Shown here: positions 25,431 to 34,635 of the stretch, in pieces
How positions within the stretch are numbered: position 1 is the stretch's first letter
Layout of the letters: the number at the start of each line of letters is the position of its first letter
Assembly: GCF_013149275.1 (NCBI RefSeq)
Contig: NZ_JABGNA010000007.1
Location: 376,448-440,447, forward strand
Direction of reading: 5' to 3'
Source: Mucilaginibacter sp. SG564
Lineage (GTDB): Bacteria; Bacteroidota; Bacteroidia; Sphingobacteriales; Sphingobacteriaceae
DNA: 64,000 nt
Translations under genes and position numbers: made by a program
Notes under the pieces: generated by a model
What the model was told of the DNA's origin: nothing
Seen by the model: only the letters and a program-made list of their open reading frames with translations
Databases searched by the model: none

Positions 25431-27884
25431 TTAATTATTACCATTGGTGCGCCGTTGTTCATCATCGCTACCGGTTGTATGCTTACTGGCCGATTTAACA
25501 GAGGTTTTACCAAAACGATAACTGAAGTTGATCATCACCCTGCGGGTTTCTCTTTTGTCGAGACCCGTAAGATCAATATTCTGGTACTGTACCTTATATC
25601 GATACCGGTCGCTGTTAAAAATATCAATAACGCTTAGTTTTAAATTACCGCGTTTATTCAATATCTGCTTACCTAGCCCTGCGTTTACCCTATACTGTTG
25701 TTTAAGTTCATTAATTCCGTAAAGAGTTGGCGATTCATACATGCCAGATAATTCGGCTGTAACCGTGCTGCTTAATGTAAAGTTTTGTGTAGTATTAAAA
25801 ATAACATCCTGCATTCCCCGGTTAAAATTACCGTATATAGCATAGGATTTATAACGTTGATACATCGCATCCAGGCTAAAATTGCCACTCCACCAGTTAT
25901 TAAACTGAACCGGCGCGTAAAATGTTGCTCCATAAACGAATACCCTGCCAAAGTTTCGCTTGATGGCTATATTAACCTTTGACGAATCATCTTGTTCATA
26001 TACCGGGAAGTCATAAATATCATTAGTTACATTATAATACAAGGTGGTTATAAATTTATCATTATAGGTATGTGATAGTTGTATCGAGTTGGTGTACTCC
26101 GGTTTTAAGTTAGGATTACCTGAATTATAGTCATACAGGTCGGTATAATACAAAAACGGATTAATATCCTGATAATTAGGCCGCTCAATACCACGATTAT
26201 AACTCAGGCCTAATACATTTTTTTTATCTACCGTATAACTGAATTGTAATTGCGGGAACAGATTAAAATAGCTATTCATATTGTTTACCGCGCTGCTTTT
26301 ATCAATTCCGGATGAATTGCCTTTGGTGTTTGTTTTTTCGCCCCGCAGGCCAGCAGTAATATCCAGCTTCCCTATTTTACCTATATAATTTAAATAAGCC
26401 GCACTTACTATCTCGGTATAAATAAAACGATTGGTATAGTCTGGATCGGGTTGGTAGTTATTATTTACCAGGGGGCCAAATACCATGTTGTTATTACTTT
26501 GCACATGATTATATTTCACACCAGCCTCCAGTCTGGAAGTTTTTGAAAGGGGATTCACATAATCAATCTTCCCTGTCCATATATGAATATCAGACGGGGA
26601 AAGATTTTCCAATTGTAACGAATCGCGGTATTTTACACCGGCCGGGGTATAAAAATTATTGGTTATATATTCGTTGGAGTGACGGCGATAGGTTGAATAA
26701 TTTACATCAGCTGATAGTTTTTTTCCGGTTTTATCCAGCGTACCATTATAGTTGATATTGTAATTTAAAAAGCTGCTCCCCCTGTCTAATTTCGATTTGG
26801 CAATAATCACCGAATCGAGCCGCTTTTGATTGGATATCTTCAGATCATTATCTTTCAAAAAATCATCTTCGCGCACCACCCCGCTCACCAGCACCCCGAT
26901 AGTTTGTTTGGACGAAATAGCATAATCGGCCCCAAGCCTGAAATTATGATTATAGTTTTTTTGAATATTATTATAATCAACGTTATAATTACTTAAAATA
27001 TCGTTATAAATAATATTCCTGTTAGTGTTAATATACCTGTTGGTTTTGTTATCATCAAAGATATAATTGCCAAAAATATTAAGTTTAGCCGAGCGATTGT
27101 TAAAGGAAATGCCCGCCCGGCTTTTGTAATATTTACCATAGCCGCCACCCAGGTTAATGGATCCATTGGTGCCGATATTGGTACCCTTTTTGGAAATAAT
27201 ATTAATGATTCCTCCGCCCGACGCGTCATATTTTGCCGACGTACTGCTGATCATTTCTATCTGGTCGATGGTACTGCTTTGTATACTGCGCAATAGGTTC
27301 ACCAGGTCATCGCCGGTTAAGTTGGTTGGTTTGCCATCAATGGTGACCAGGGCTGCCTGTCTGCCGCTAATGATCAGGGCTTCATTACTGCTGTTAACAT
27401 GTACTCCCGGCGATTGCCGTAAAATATCATAGGCTGAGTTTCCTTCGGCAGTTAAACTGCTCTGTACATTAAGTACTATTTTCCCGGGTTTTACTTCAAT
27501 ATAAGGCTTTTTGGCTATTATTTTAACTTCCTGTAACTGATTGTTTATCCGTTTCAGCAATATATTATCGGCAATTATATTTTGCCCCTCTAAAATTTTA
27601 TATGGTTTTGAATAAACTTTACTACAGCCTATGCTGGTGGCTAAAATAAGGTATGTATTCTGGGCGATATTAGCAAAACCATATTTACCGGCCGCATCCA
27701 CCAAACCCGACTGCACTACCGATGAGTCTGCAGCATTTAATAAAACCACGGTAGCAGCGTCAGCTGCCTCGTTGGTATCCATCAGAACTTTGCCCTGTAT
27801 TGCTGAAAGTTTTGTTTGCCCGTAAGAAAAAAAACACATCCCGACCAAAAATGCCGAGAATAAGCCCCCAAATAAAACCTTCAT
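25431..27884 (-). CDS. Outer membrane receptor with carboxypeptidase-regulatory-like domain (TonB-dependent-like)
   Basis: An 817-residue outer-membrane protein. After a signal peptide (ending SYGQ) comes a regulatory-like beta domain (AIQGKVLMDTNEAADAATVVL). A plug-like region with SAYDILRQSPGVHV, then TIDGKPTNLTGDDLVNLLRSI and SGGGIINIISKKG follows; the rest is a 22-strand-type barrel rich in Asn and Tyr. It belongs to the 'outer membrane beta-barrel family' receptors, with no SusD gene beside it and no clear TonB box. The ligand is unknown. The C-terminus after the SYRFGK strand is a polar tail of about 25 residues. It ends abutting the KTSC gene. Confidence 0.85.
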   Translation of the reverse strand: MKVLFGGLFSAFLVGMCFFSYGQTKLSAIQGKVLMDTNEAADAATVVLLNAADSSVVQSGLVDAAGKYGFANIAQNTYLILATSIGCSKVYSKPYKILEGQNIIADNILLKRINNQLQEVKIIAKKPYIEVKPGKIVLNVQSSLTAEGNSAYDILRQSPGVHVNSSNEALIISGRQAALVTIDGKPTNLTGDDLVNLLRSIQSSTIDQIEMISSTSAKYDASGGGIINIISKKGTNIGTNGSINLGGGYGKYYKSRAGISFNNRSAKLNIFGNYIFDDNKTNRYINTNRNIIYNDILSNYNVDYNNIQKNYNHNFRLGADYAISSKQTIGVLVSGVVREDDFLKDNDLKISNQKRLDSVIIAKSKLDRGSSFLNYNINYNGTLDKTGKKLSADVNYSTYRRHSNEYITNNFYTPAGVKYRDSLQLENLSPSDIHIWTGKIDYVNPLSKTSRLEAGVKYNHVQSNNNMVFGPLVNNNYQPDPDYTNRFIYTEIVSAAYLNYIGKIGKLDITAGLRGEKTNTKGNSSGIDKSSAVNNMNSYFNLFPQLQFSYTVDKKNVLGLSYNRGIERPNYQDINPFLYYTDLYDYNSGNPNLKPEYTNSIQLSHTYNDKFITTLYYNVTNDIYDFPVYEQDDSSKVNIAIKRNFGRVFVYGATFYAPVQFNNWWSGNFSLDAMYQRYKSYAIYGNFNRGMQDVIFNTTQNFTLSSTVTAELSGMYESPTLYGINELKQQYRVNAGLGKQILNKRGNLKLSVIDIFNSDRYRYKVQYQNIDLTGLDKRETRRVMINFSYRFGKTSVKSASKHTTGSDDEQRRTNGNN

Positions 27885-28158
27885 TAATAAGTAGTGTAGA
27901 AATTTTCTATAATCTTCAAGCTAATATTATATTGTACTGCAATATAGTAACAATATATTCAACCATATAAATCACATATTGATAATTTTACGATATCTAA
28001 ATAATAAATGTTTCCGCTATTTTATTTTTTTAATTTAGCGGTTACCTGCAAACGTTATCTTTTTTAGATAAACATCTATAGTCAATTAAGTTAAAAACAA
28101 TCAATTTTTATTTAATTTCGGCCCAACAGACCACCATACTGTTTTGATTACCATAAAC

Positions 28159-29478
28159 ATGAAGAAAGTAAGCCTTTTTATCCTGATCATCTGTTTTTTT
28201 ACAATCGGTACCATAGCGGCGGCACAACCGGCACCCGCTAATTATGCCATCGCTTTAAATAAGTTTAAACGGTTGTATAATGCCGGGCAAACCGACAGCA
28301 TATTTAGTATGTTCAGTACCGAAATGAAAACGGCTTTACCTGCAGAACAGTTCAGGACTACCACCCAGCAGTTAAGATCACAGATAGGCAACCTTACCGA
28401 TGCTGATTTTGTAAAATATGAAGCCCCATTGGCTTCTTATAAAGCTACTTTTCAAAAAGGAACCTTTTTATTGAATCTTTCTGTAAACTCACAAACACAG
28501 TTTACCGGTTTGCTTTTAAAACCTTACCAGGCTCCCGCAACAGAAGCTGCTCAGGCAGTAGCTACCCCAACTTTACCTGCAGATCCATCCGTAACAGAAT
28601 CTCCGGTAACCTTGAAAACCTTTTCAGGCTCTATTTCTGGCACATTAGCTATGCCAAAGAATGCTGCCGACAAAATACCTGTCGTGCTGATCATAGCCGG
28701 TTCGGGCCCTACTGATCGTGACGGCAACAGCCCAAAATTGGGTTTAGCCAGCAACGCCTATAAAATGATAGCCAATGAACTGGGCAAAAATGGCTTTGCT
28801 TCCCTGCGTTATGACAAACGCCTGGTTGGCCAAAGCGTAAGCTCCACCAAGGAGAATGAGCTTCGCTTTGAAGATTATGTAGACGATGCCGTAGGCCTGA
28901 TCAACATGCTGAATGACGACCAGCGCTTTTCAAAGATCATTATCCTGGGCCACAGCGAAGGATCATTGGTTGGTATGATGGCTGCTAACGGTCAGCCTGT
29001 CAAAGCGTTCATTTCTGTAGCTGGCGCCGGTGATTCGGCTGATAAGATCATGACCGAGCAAATGAAATCAAAAGGTGCCCTGATATCTGATGGTTTTAAC
29101 CGCATGCTGGATAGTTTGAAAAGAGGCAAAACAACCGACAATATCGATCCATCCCTGTATCCCTACGCCCGGCCAAGTATACAAAAGTACCTGATGTCGT
29201 GGTTCAGGTATAACCCTATCCGCGAAATCAAAAAGATAAAAATACCTATCCTCATTCTTCAGGGTACAACGGATTTGCAGGTGACCGTATCCGATGCCGA
29301 AAAATTAAAGAAAGCGAAATCAGATGCCATACTTGACATCATCCCGGGCATGAACCACATCATGAAAGATGCCCCGGCCGATAGGGATAAAAATATAGCC
29401 ACCTACAACGAACCCGAGCTACCACTAAAATCCGAATTTGTAAAAGCCTTGATCAGCTTTTTAAATAAGCAGAAGTAA
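28159..29478 (+). CDS. Secreted alpha/beta hydrolase with N-terminal DUF3887-like domain
   Basis: A 439-residue exported enzyme. The ATG at 28159 gives MKKVSLFILIICFFTIG and a signal peptide ending AAAQ. Residues about 25-130 form a small NTF2/DUF3887-like domain (FKRLYNAGQTDSIFSMFSTEMKTALP). The hydrolase domain has IIAGSGPTDRDGNSP, the nucleophile motif GHSEGS (S266), GTTDLQV with the likely acid, and GMNHIMK with the likely His. It resembles serine aminopeptidase/S33-type esterases. A TTG 15 bases upstream is possible but the ATG is better placed. Confidence 0.85.
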   Translation: MKKVSLFILIICFFTIGTIAAAQPAPANYAIALNKFKRLYNAGQTDSIFSMFSTEMKTALPAEQFRTTTQQLRSQIGNLTDADFVKYEAPLASYKATFQKGTFLLNLSVNSQTQFTGLLLKPYQAPATEAAQAVATPTLPADPSVTESPVTLKTFSGSISGTLAMPKNAADKIPVVLIIAGSGPTDRDGNSPKLGLASNAYKMIANELGKNGFASLRYDKRLVGQSVSSTKENELRFEDYVDDAVGLINMLNDDQRFSKIIILGHSEGSLVGMMAANGQPVKAFISVAGAGDSADKIMTEQMKSKGALISDGFNRMLDSLKRGKTTDNIDPSLYPYARPSIQKYLMSWFRYNPIREIKKIKIPILILQGTTDLQVTVSDAEKLKKAKSDAILDIIPGMNHIMKDAPADRDKNIATYNEPELPLKSEFVKALISFLNKQK

Positions 29479-29712
29479 ACTGTAAAATTAACCGTTGCAA
29501 AAACTTTTTAAACCTCGTTTTTTAACAAATTTCTGCACAAAAACAGGGAAAAAAGCGGCAAAATTTTATCAAAATCATCGATTTTAACACTTTTTAACAA
29601 ATTACAACTGTGTTTTGATAAGTTTAAAAAACTTTAAAAAGTATTAAATAACTAACTTTCAAACAACAACATACAAAGCAGTCGATTTTTGACGCATTTT
29701 GTCTTTAACCAA

Positions 29713-29748
29713 ACAGCCCGGTTCTCTGATCAAAGAGAACCGGGCTGT
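29713..29748 (+). terminator. Terminator-like hairpin after the hydrolase
   Basis: A perfect 15-base stem ACAGCCCGGTTCTCT (29713-29727) pairs with 29734-29748. It has no good T run, and it is 235 bases past the stop, so the assignment is uncertain. Confidence 0.5.
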
Positions 29749-29807
29749 CGATTTATATAAATATACGAAATTTGGGGCAAAAGTAAAAATCTTAATAAGA
29801 TCAAACA

Positions 29808-30040
29808 CCGAATTCTGAATATTCAACACAGAAGTATCACCCTCATTATTCTATATCCAACATTTCATGTTCGATATTCAAATTTAACTCCCGCTGCCTG
29901 TGTCCTCACAGGAAGCTTGTATTTAAATTGCCTGTGAGGACACAGGCAATGGAGAAATAGTATCAGACAACGAACTTCGAATCTCCAACACCCGAAGCTT
30001 TTTTATCATTCGATATTCAACATCCCATGTTCGATATTAA
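29808..30040. repeat. Two diverged direct repeats flanking an 18-base-stem hairpin
   Basis: Unit A (29808-29885) and unit B (29970-30044) align along their length: CGAA-TTC-GAAT-TCCAACAC-GAAG, then a T-rich stretch, then ATATTCAACAT and CATGTTCGATATT. Between them, 29895-29912 (TGCCTGTGTCCTCACAGG) pairs perfectly with 29931-29948. It fills most of the 594-base gap; no gene was found in it. Confidence 0.7.
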
Positions 30041-30048
30041 ATAAAATT

Positions 30049-30063
30049 CCCCCTTCAGGGGGG
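30049..30063. repeat. CCCCCTTCAGGGGGG palindrome, intergenic copy
   Basis: The same palindromic core as the in-frame copy at 6276-6303 in gldFG. Here it lies 10 bases beyond the DinB stop. Confidence 0.7.
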
Positions 30064-30072
30064 TTAGAGAGC

Positions 30073-30540
30073 TCACCACGCGCCCAACAACCTTCTGATC
30101 ATGACAATCTCGGCCACATGGTAAGCCTCATGATCGGCAGCCTGTAAAACTTCGCGCAGAATGGTTTGCCCATCGCCATACGGTATTTTGCTGAACAGAT
30201 CACCTGTTTTGATCAGATCTATAAATTCTGCCCGGTCAAGTTCTATCTGTTTTATTGATTTTTCCCAGGCCTCATCGCTTTTAGGGGCGGTTTCTTTGGG
30301 CCAGTAATCATCGGGCCAATTGGGCGACTCATGGCTGCCATCCTTACTAAACTCCAGCATATCCCACTGGGCAATACGGATATGCTCAACCAGTTGCCAG
30401 ATACTGTAAGGCAGCTTATCTGGCTTTACTCCTCTTAAATTTGCCGGTAAGCCTTTCAGCGCCCGGTCAAGATCGGCATGGGCATTGCCCCCGTTCAGCA
30501 GGTGCAGCAGTTCGTTTATTAATATGTCCGTTGTATTCAT
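30073..30540 (-). CDS. DinB family protein
   Basis: A 155-residue four-helix-bundle protein of the DinB/DUF1569 type. The metal-site histidines are the His in WQLVEHIRIAQWDM and the pair in DHEAYHVAEI, the classical DinB triad spacing. Family members are metal-dependent thiol transferases or have unknown roles; the substrate is unknown. It is cytoplasmic, a single gene flanked on both sides by repeat elements. Confidence 0.85.
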   Translation of the reverse strand: MNTTDILINELLHLLNGGNAHADLDRALKGLPANLRGVKPDKLPYSIWQLVEHIRIAQWDMLEFSKDGSHESPNWPDDYWPKETAPKSDEAWEKSIKQIELDRAEFIDLIKTGDLFSKIPYGDGQTILREVLQAADHEAYHVAEIVMIRRLLGAW

Positions 30541-30543
30541 CGT

Positions 30544-30650
30544 ATAACTTCTCCTAAATCCTCTCCAAAGGAGAGGGCTTTGATTTGCATGTCTCTTTTT
30601 TTATATTTCTAAAGCCCCTCTCCCTCGGAGAAGGGTTGGGGTAAGGTTAA
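30544..30650. repeat. CCTCTCCAAAGGAGAGG hairpin repeat, copy 2
   Basis: The left arm (30544-30581) has TCCTAAATCCTCTCCAAAGG. The right arm (30610-30650) has AAAGCCCCTCTCCCTCGGAG and GGTAAGG. It is the same family as 4532-4625, but without a visible flanking direct repeat. Confidence 0.7.
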
Positions 30651-30730
30651 AGTAACAAATTAATCTACGGTTTGATTTATTTGCGTTAAATGTTTTAAGT
30701 TTATCGTGCATTATTAAATCATTTTATCCC

Positions 30731-32524
30731 GTGATCATAAAAAATATATTCGTAAGGCTGGCTTTGGCCGTTATTATTTTCCTGGTTGCTTTTACCGGCT
30801 GTAAAAAAGATATGGGCGGTGGCGGCAGCGGCGCCCTGTTAGGTAAGGACGACGCGGCTTTTACCACTTATGAAAACTCCTTCCTGGAGCATTTATGGAA
30901 ACTGAACCCCGACTGGGCAACTTCGGTAGGCTATCATAAGTACGATAGCTTATTGTACATCCCCAGCGAACAAAGCCGGAGCAAAATGCTGGAGTTTGTA
31001 AAATTCCAGATCGATTCGCTAAGTCGCTTTGAGGTGAACACACTTAACGAGAGCAACCGGATTGATTATAAAATAATGCAAAACCAGCTGGATTATACTC
31101 AATGGCAAATTGAACGCCTCAAATCATACGAGTGGGATCCATCGTCATATAACGTTATCAGTACCTTCGCCTATATGCTCAATGAGCATTATGCTCCCCT
31201 CACAAAGCGTATGCGCAACTTTTATCAGCGGCTGGCCAATGTCCCTGCTTATTACAAAGAGGCGCAGAAACAAATTAAAAACCCGGTTGCCGAACTTACT
31301 TCGCTAGCCATTGAACAAAACCTGGGCGGGCTTGATGTGATCGATAAAGATTTTGCCGACTCGCTCAAAAAAACAGATATACCTAAAGCCGAAAGAAAAC
31401 TGATGACCGATCGTGCCGCGCTTGCCGTGCAGGCCATCAAAGGTTATACCGATTGGCTCAAGGCTTTAAAAAACGATCACCCACGCAGCTTTCGCCTGGG
31501 GAAAGATCTGTATGAAGATAAATTTAAATACGAAAACGTAGCTGCCAGCAACGGGCAGCAAACCTATAACGCGGCCATGCAGCGTAAAAAATACCTGCAC
31601 AGCCAGATGGCCAAAATAAGTCGCGATCTGTGGCCAAAATACTTTGGAAGCAAAGCGATGCCTGGTGATACGTTAACACTCATCAGGGCCATGATTGATA
31701 CCCTCTCGTCCAAACACGTGAAGCCTAATGATTTTCAGTCGGCCATTGTGCAGTTGATCCCCAAATTAAAAGATTTTGTAAAAACCAAGGACCTGCTTAC
31801 ACTTGATCCTACCAAGCCACTCATTATACGCAAAGAACCCGGTTATATGGCTGGTGTGGCGGGTGCTTCCATGAGCGGCCCCGGCCCGTATGATAAAAAT
31901 GGCAACTCGTATTACAACGTGGGCAGCCTGGCCGGCTGGAGCCCAGAGAAAGCAGAAAGCTATTTGCGCGAGTACAACCAGTATATCATCCAGATACTGA
32001 GCATCCATGAGGCTGTACCGGGGCATTATGTACAGGGTGTTTACGCCAATAAAGCGCCAAGCATCATCAAATCGGTATTTGGTAATGGCGCCATGAACGA
32101 GGGCTGGGCGGTATACTCCGAGGAAATGATGCTGGATAACGGTTACGGCAACAACGAGCCCGAAATGAGGCTGATGTGGTATAAGTGGCACCTGCGCTCG
32201 GTTTGTAACACCATATTGGATTACAGCGTGCACAGCAGCGACATGACGAGGGAACAGGCCATCAAATTACTAACCGCCGAAGCATTTCAGCAGCAGGCCG
32301 AAGCCGAAGGTAAATGGAAAAGGGTTAGCGTGAGCAGCGTGCAGCTCACCAGCTACTACACCGGCTACAAAGAGATCATTGACTTGCGCGATGCCTACAA
32401 AATAAAAATGGGCGATAAATATAAACTGAAAGACTTTAACGAAAAATTCCTGAGCTACGGCAGCGCCCCGGTTAAGTTTATCAAAGAAGCCATGCTGGCC
32501 AAACCGCCGGCGAGTAAGAATTGA
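30731..32524 (+). CDS. DUF885 family metallopeptidase-like lipoprotein
   Basis: A 597-residue exported protein starting at GTG. A signal ending in lipobox FTGC (Cys about 19) anchors it. The DUF885 hallmark HEAVPGH (about 426-432) is followed by NEGWAVYSEEMM (about 455-466), giving the HExxxGH plus E zinc-site pattern. Family members act as carboxypeptidase-like hydrolases or remain uncharacterised. It is a single gene with a hairpin repeat in the downstream gap. Confidence 0.87.
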   Translation: MIIKNIFVRLALAVIIFLVAFTGCKKDMGGGGSGALLGKDDAAFTTYENSFLEHLWKLNPDWATSVGYHKYDSLLYIPSEQSRSKMLEFVKFQIDSLSRFEVNTLNESNRIDYKIMQNQLDYTQWQIERLKSYEWDPSSYNVISTFAYMLNEHYAPLTKRMRNFYQRLANVPAYYKEAQKQIKNPVAELTSLAIEQNLGGLDVIDKDFADSLKKTDIPKAERKLMTDRAALAVQAIKGYTDWLKALKNDHPRSFRLGKDLYEDKFKYENVAASNGQQTYNAAMQRKKYLHSQMAKISRDLWPKYFGSKAMPGDTLTLIRAMIDTLSSKHVKPNDFQSAIVQLIPKLKDFVKTKDLLTLDPTKPLIIRKEPGYMAGVAGASMSGPGPYDKNGNSYYNVGSLAGWSPEKAESYLREYNQYIIQILSIHEAVPGHYVQGVYANKAPSIIKSVFGNGAMNEGWAVYSEEMMLDNGYGNNEPEMRLMWYKWHLRSVCNTILDYSVHSSDMTREQAIKLLTAEAFQQQAEAEGKWKRVSVSSVQLTSYYTGYKEIIDLRDAYKIKMGDKYKLKDFNEKFLSYGSAPVKFIKEAMLAKPPASKN

Positions 32525-32533
32525 TTGCCCCTT

Positions 32534-32614
32534 TTGTCATGCTGAACGTAGTGAAGCATCTATTGTACGCTGTGCATATTGAAGAAGATCCTTCGCTATC
32601 GCTCAGGATGACAA
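32534..32614. repeat. TGTCAT-CTGAACG hairpin repeat, copy 1
   Basis: The left arm TTGTCATGCTGAACGTAGTG and the right arm GATCCTTCGC...CTCAGGATGACAA are imperfect complements. It is the same family as 46198-46277 and 35457-35537. Confidence 0.8.
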
Positions 32615-32661
32615 CTGTTTTAGTGGAGCCGCCAATGTTGGTATACACTCCTAAAAAAAGA

Positions 32662-32724
32662 GATAGCCCATGAATAATAAAAACTCATGGACTATGAACC
32701 ATAAGCCATCACCCATGAACTATC
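32662..32724. repeat. Degenerate CCATGAACTATG repeats
   Basis: Units include CCCATGAATAATAA, CTCATGGACTATGAACCAT, AAGCCAT and CACCCATGAACTATC. GATAG and CTATC close the two ends. It lies downstream of the 85-residue gene. Confidence 0.6.
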
Positions 32725-32742
32725 AAATTCTTGTATGCTTTA

Positions 32743-33000
32743 CTATGCGTAATGATTTTCGTAATAACGTATGATCTGATGCTCCAGCTGGGCTAATACA
32801 TTATTTTCCAGCTTGCCCTGGCAGCAAACCAAATTATGCTTGCTTTTTTCCAGATCAACCTCTGCAATAACTTTACCCTGATCAACCACGCGGAATCGTC
32901 CTGCTTCATTTGGTAAAACGGCTACAATGCGTTCATCGTCCTTAAAATCGATCAACACATGAAACTGGTGTTGTGGTATAAATGCTATTGGCTGTAACAT
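32743..33000 (-). CDS. Small protein of unknown function
   Basis: An 85-residue protein that I do not recognise as a named family. It has no signal peptide or membrane segment. It has a compact beta-type pattern, FHVLIDFKDDERIVAVLPNE then RFRVVDQGKVIAEVDL, followed by two Cys (VCCQG) and a C-terminal helix ending YYENHYA. The length, clean ATG and codon pattern support a real gene. It is divergent from the exported protein at 33143. Confidence 0.6.
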   Translation of the reverse strand: MLQPIAFIPQHQFHVLIDFKDDERIVAVLPNEAGRFRVVDQGKVIAEVDLEKSKHNLVCCQGKLENNVLAQLEHQIIRYYENHYA

Positions 33001-33142
33001 AAAAACCCCCTTTCCGTTGTTAAAATATACTAATGAAATATAAAGAGCATTGATTACTATAAAGTTAACGAAATTACTTTTAAATAATTGTTATGTTTTG
33101 CTGCAATTTTTTGTAATAACTTTAGCCTGCAATAAATACACT

Positions 33143-34063
33143 ATGAAATATCTTTTCAGCCTGCTTTTAATCCTTGGCATAAATCTGTCATCACAAGCGC
33201 AAAAAATAAAACTCGCCCTGCACCTGTTGAAAGGCAATACCTACAATATGGTTACCAACACCACATCGGCCATTAAGCAAACCGTTAACGGGATGGATAA
33301 CCATATCGAGATCAATATTAGCGGCACCACCTCGTTCAAAGTATTGAATGCCGATGATTCGCTGTATTATATGGAGGTTAACTATAAAAGCCTGGCCCTA
33401 AAAATGCAGCTCCCCAACGGTCCGGTGAACTATGATTCGAAGAAAAATGATCCGAACGATTTTATGTCGGGTATCCTGGCCGGCCTGGTCAACAAACCTT
33501 TTACCGCGACATTTACCAAAAGCGGCCGGGTAAAGTCGGTGGAGAATGTGGAGAACATGATCTCGTCGGTACTGGATAGTTTTCCGCAGGTTCAGGGTCC
33601 GCAGAAAGAGCAGATTAAGGCCCAGTTTCTGCAATCTTTTGGCGCCAAAGCCATCAAAGGCAGCATTGAACTGGCGATAGCCGTTCTTCCCGAAACACCG
33701 GTAGCTAAAAACGATAAGTGGACCATTAACACCAGCCTGGAAAGCGCCATGTCGGCCAAGGTAAGTACGGTTTATCAATTAACCGATATCAGCCCAACCA
33801 GCTATGTAATTCATGGCGAAGGAAAACTGGCTACCAACGCCACCGACGATTTTAAAAGGGTAGGCGATATGCCCATGAAATATAACATGACCGGCACTAT
33901 GACCGCCGATATTAAGGCCGATAAGGTTACTGGCTGGATCAGCGAATCAAAAAGCAAACAGGTGATCAGCGGTACAGTGGATATCAAAGACAACCCCAAA
34001 GTACCGGGCGGTGTCAGCTTCCCGATGAGCGTGGTCAATGAATCGGTAACGACGGATAAGTAA
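33143..34063 (+). CDS. Exported protein, DUF6263-like
   Basis: A 306-residue periplasmic or surface protein. The ATG at 33143 begins MKYLFSLLLILGINLSSQAQ, a clear signal peptide; the open frame upstream is ignored. After it comes KIKLALHLLKGNTYNMVTNTTSAIKQTVNG, a pattern I associate with DUF6263-type proteins of Bacteroidota. The all-beta mature part ends VVNESVTTDK. No catalytic residues are visible. It is a single gene with its own strong terminator. Confidence 0.65.
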   Translation: MKYLFSLLLILGINLSSQAQKIKLALHLLKGNTYNMVTNTTSAIKQTVNGMDNHIEINISGTTSFKVLNADDSLYYMEVNYKSLALKMQLPNGPVNYDSKKNDPNDFMSGILAGLVNKPFTATFTKSGRVKSVENVENMISSVLDSFPQVQGPQKEQIKAQFLQSFGAKAIKGSIELAIAVLPETPVAKNDKWTINTSLESAMSAKVSTVYQLTDISPTSYVIHGEGKLATNATDDFKRVGDMPMKYNMTGTMTADIKADKVTGWISESKSKQVISGTVDIKDNPKVPGGVSFPMSVVNESVTTDK

Positions 34064-34076
34064 TGGTTTAAGCTCT

Positions 34077-34118
34077 ATAAACAAGCCCTTGCAGGATTAC
34101 CTGCAAGGGCTTGTTTAT
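34077..34118 (+). terminator. Terminator after the DUF6263-like gene
   Basis: A perfect 19-base stem ATAAACAAGCCCTTGCAGG (34077-34095) pairs with 34100-34118. It has a 4-base loop and a T-rich 3' side and lies 13 bases after the stop. Confidence 0.9.
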
Positions 34119-34126
34119 ATAAAACG

Positions 34127-34202
34127 GATGTCATGCTGAGCTCCGTCGAAGCATGGAGGGCTGGCCTCTGCGCGCGCGCCTTCGACAAGCTCAAGGTGAC
34201 AG
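34127..34202. repeat. Hairpin repeat, TGTCATGCTGAG...GTCGAAG variant
   Basis: The left arm GATGTCATGCTGAGCTCCGT plus CGAAGCAT and the right arm TTCGACAAGCTCAAGGTGAC are imperfect complements with a GC-rich middle that includes GCGCGCGCGC. It is a variant of the 32534 family. Confidence 0.7.
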
Positions 34203-34267
34203 ACCCTTTTTTCCTCCCATACCCTCAGGCTCCCTTTCTGGAGACCCTGAGGTTCGCAGGTCAGGTT

Positions 34268-34627
34268 TTACTTAATCACCCACACCCCTTCCAGGTACAG
34301 CTTATAGCGCGTTGGCTGAAACTCGCCGTAGGCAAAAACAACTACGGTTTTACCTCTTTTGAAATAATACAGCTTCAGGTTATCGCTGCCCCGGTATTGG
34401 TGTAAAAAGCCACCATCGGGTGTAAAATCACCGGTTTTGATGATCGATTCAAAATCATCATCGCCGATAACGCTGCGCAGATCCTCAAAATCATGTTTAA
34501 CAGCATCATCAAATGCAATGGCGTCGCCAAGGTCTGTTTCGGCATCCGGTTGGAAGGAACGGGACACAACATCCTGCTCGGCTCCATCAAAGATCAGTGA
34601 TCCTATCTTTTCATATTTTGTGATCAT
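34268..34627 (-). CDS. Small acidic protein, candidate immunity factor for the TNT-domain protein
   Basis: A 119-residue cytoplasmic protein not matched to a known family. The first two thirds are strongly acidic (GDAIAFDDAVKHDFEDLRSVIGDDDFESI). The end is a beta-rich stretch (GFLHQYRGSDNLKLYYFKRGKTVVVFAYGEF...RYKLYLEGVWVI). No signal peptide. It starts 8 bases after the stop of the secreted TNT-domain gene, so the two are one transcript. Toxin genes are often followed by such a small acidic cytosolic inhibitor, and known TNT domains have dedicated inhibitors, so an immunity role is inferred from position and character only. It could be unrelated. Confidence 0.55.
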   Translation of the reverse strand: MITKYEKIGSLIFDGAEQDVVSRSFQPDAETDLGDAIAFDDAVKHDFEDLRSVIGDDDFESIIKTGDFTPDGGFLHQYRGSDNLKLYYFKRGKTVVVFAYGEFQPTRYKLYLEGVWVIK

Positions 34628-34635
34628 GGCTTGTG

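Noticed and set aside
34133..34405. A 90-residue plus-strand frame
   Set aside because: It starts inside a hairpin repeat and lies antisense to the better-supported 34268-34627 gene.
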